Source: Ailanthus altissimus (taxonomy: Eukaryota; Streptophyta; Magnoliopsida; Sapindales; Simaroubaceae). From it: 64,000 nucleotides of DNA. The translations under genes were made by a program, and so were the position numbers. Below the pieces are notes generated by a model that worked only from the letters and a program-made list of their open reading frames with translations, did no database searches and was not told where the DNA came from. Every line of letters begins with the position of its first letter. The stretch's first letter is position 1. Shown piece by piece: positions 62,974 through 64,000 of the stretch. The DNA lies in NCBI GenBank assembly GCA_946807835.1, contig OX327693.1:7395501-7459500 (forward strand). The letters run 5' to 3'.

Positions 62974-64000
62974 CTGAAATATTCAAACCCAGGCCAGACA
63001 TTAGTTTCATAGCCCATAAAGAGACCATGCTTTGTATTAGGCAATCATATTAAGGGAATCCCAACTTCTTGTGTTCACATAGTTGTTGAAGATGATAAAT
63101 GAGTTGAGCAATAACTAGCACGAGAGCACAGAAATTGTATCCGTACCACAGCCAAATGCTAGTATTATGGCTGCTAAAACACACCAAGCTGTTATTTTGG
63201 ATTACATAAAAGAAGCTACAACTTCCCTAGGGCCCAACAATAAAATTTAAGCTCTTAGATGCCCTTTGATGAGCAAAGCCCATGGATCAAACATAACAAT
63301 AGCCAAAATCATTACAATAAACACAATTTATTACGATTTAATTAATACAGTGAGGGGATTTGAGTAGAAGACCATTGTGTCAAATTGACTCTGCTTGGAT
63401 AGTAAATTATAACTCCAATCCAAAACTTTAGCTAATAGATAATGGCCCAACAAAACAGTTTAAACTTTAAAAGGAACAGCTCTTTATGTTATTATCACTC
63501 CAAAAATATCCAAGTTATTTTCACTGAAAACTCCTTTATTTTCACTAATCGTTGCAACTGAAATATTTCACAAGTACACTCAATTGTAAGTTACTTTTCT
63601 TTCGACATCTAGAAAGTTGACTACTTTAAGAATGAGCCATTTTAAAGATAAGTGTTTCTCAAGGATAAAACAATCTAAATAAATGAATCCTATTCGATTC
63701 CAAGATTCTAGATAAAAGAACTCATCAGTTTATGAACTTATAAATAGAAGATTCCAGATAAAAGAACTCTTATCATTTTATGACCTTATAAATAGAAGAA
63801 GAGAAATCATCGTTGAATATCCCTAGTAGGAAAGAAAGCAATGATCTTTGTGATAACTCATGTTTGTAGTAGTCAGCTTTCTCTCTGTAACTTCTACTGT
63901 AAAAAGAAGTCACTGCAATGCAACTAAGTGCGTTATTTAAAGTAAGTTATTTTTTTTATCTATTCTCTTTATTTTATGGTTTATTTATTGAGGTTCAAAG
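62974..64000. other. Upstream intron or flanking DNA, right edge
   Basis: No exon recognised on either strand. Contains the 46/48-bp tandem repeat at 63703-63796. The last 200 bases (CTCTCTGTAACTTCTACTG and on) resemble an LTR end in style, without proof. Confidence 0.4.
63703..63796 (+). repeat. Tandem repeat carrying two TATAAATAGA boxes
   Basis: Units 63703-63748 and 63749-63796: AGATTC(T/C)AGATAAAAGAAC, a variable TTTATGA segment, and CTTATAAATAGA. The units differ by a few substitutions and a 2-bp indel. Each ends with a good TATA-box sequence on the + strand. Confidence 0.88.

Overview
The window is nuclear DNA of a eudicot plant. It is AT-rich, has many short exons with plant-type introns, and carries plant LTR retrotransposons. 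The genes are a CRINKLY4-type receptor kinase, the eIF2-alpha kinase GCN2 and the chloroplast protein GUN4. I cannot name the species.

Layout. (1) 2-1819, + strand: 3' part of an ACR4/CRINKLY4 receptor kinase, cut by the window edge. (2) 2506-29830, - strand: a complete GCN2 gene. I reconstructed 29 exons by hand; they join with consistent phases to 3753 nt (1250 aa). The gene is 27 kb long partly because introns 22 and 25 each hold a Ty1/copia element of the same family, antisense to GCN2. Other introns hold a MITE-like foldback, a triple foldback repeat and a fresh 335-bp tandem duplication. (3) 30.1-44.3 kb: gene-free, AT-rich DNA with LTR-like and other transposon-derived segments. (4) 44.3-47.1 kb, + strand: a small RRM protein of the AIPP1/EDM3 type, with a long 5'UTR intron and a GC-AG coding intron. 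(5) 48531-54084: a decayed Ty3/gypsy element of the Tat type, with target-site duplication GTTAA, a second RNase H, no integrase and a truncated 3' LTR. (6) 55007-55813, + strand: intronless GUN4. (7) 56.0-56.6 kb: an LTR fragment, then tandem repeats. (8) 58877-62973, - strand: the last five exons of a protein with an MGAT5/GT18-like Cys-rich C-terminus; its 5' part lies outside the window.

The order ACR4, GCN2, GUN4 matches the neighbouring Arabidopsis loci At3g59420, At3g59410 and At3g59400 (from memory). The window is therefore an ancestral gene block stretched by transposons, with the AIPP1-like gene lying inside it. The genes do not form a pathway: epidermal cell signalling, amino-acid starvation response, chromatin/RNA processing, and tetrapyrrole synthesis with plastid signalling.

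The most unusual points are a shared gag-less structure in the two copia copies, two GC-AG introns in neighbouring genes, and a start-stop ATGTAA plus a 55-codon reading frame just upstream of the GCN2 start. I saw no clearly new biological system.
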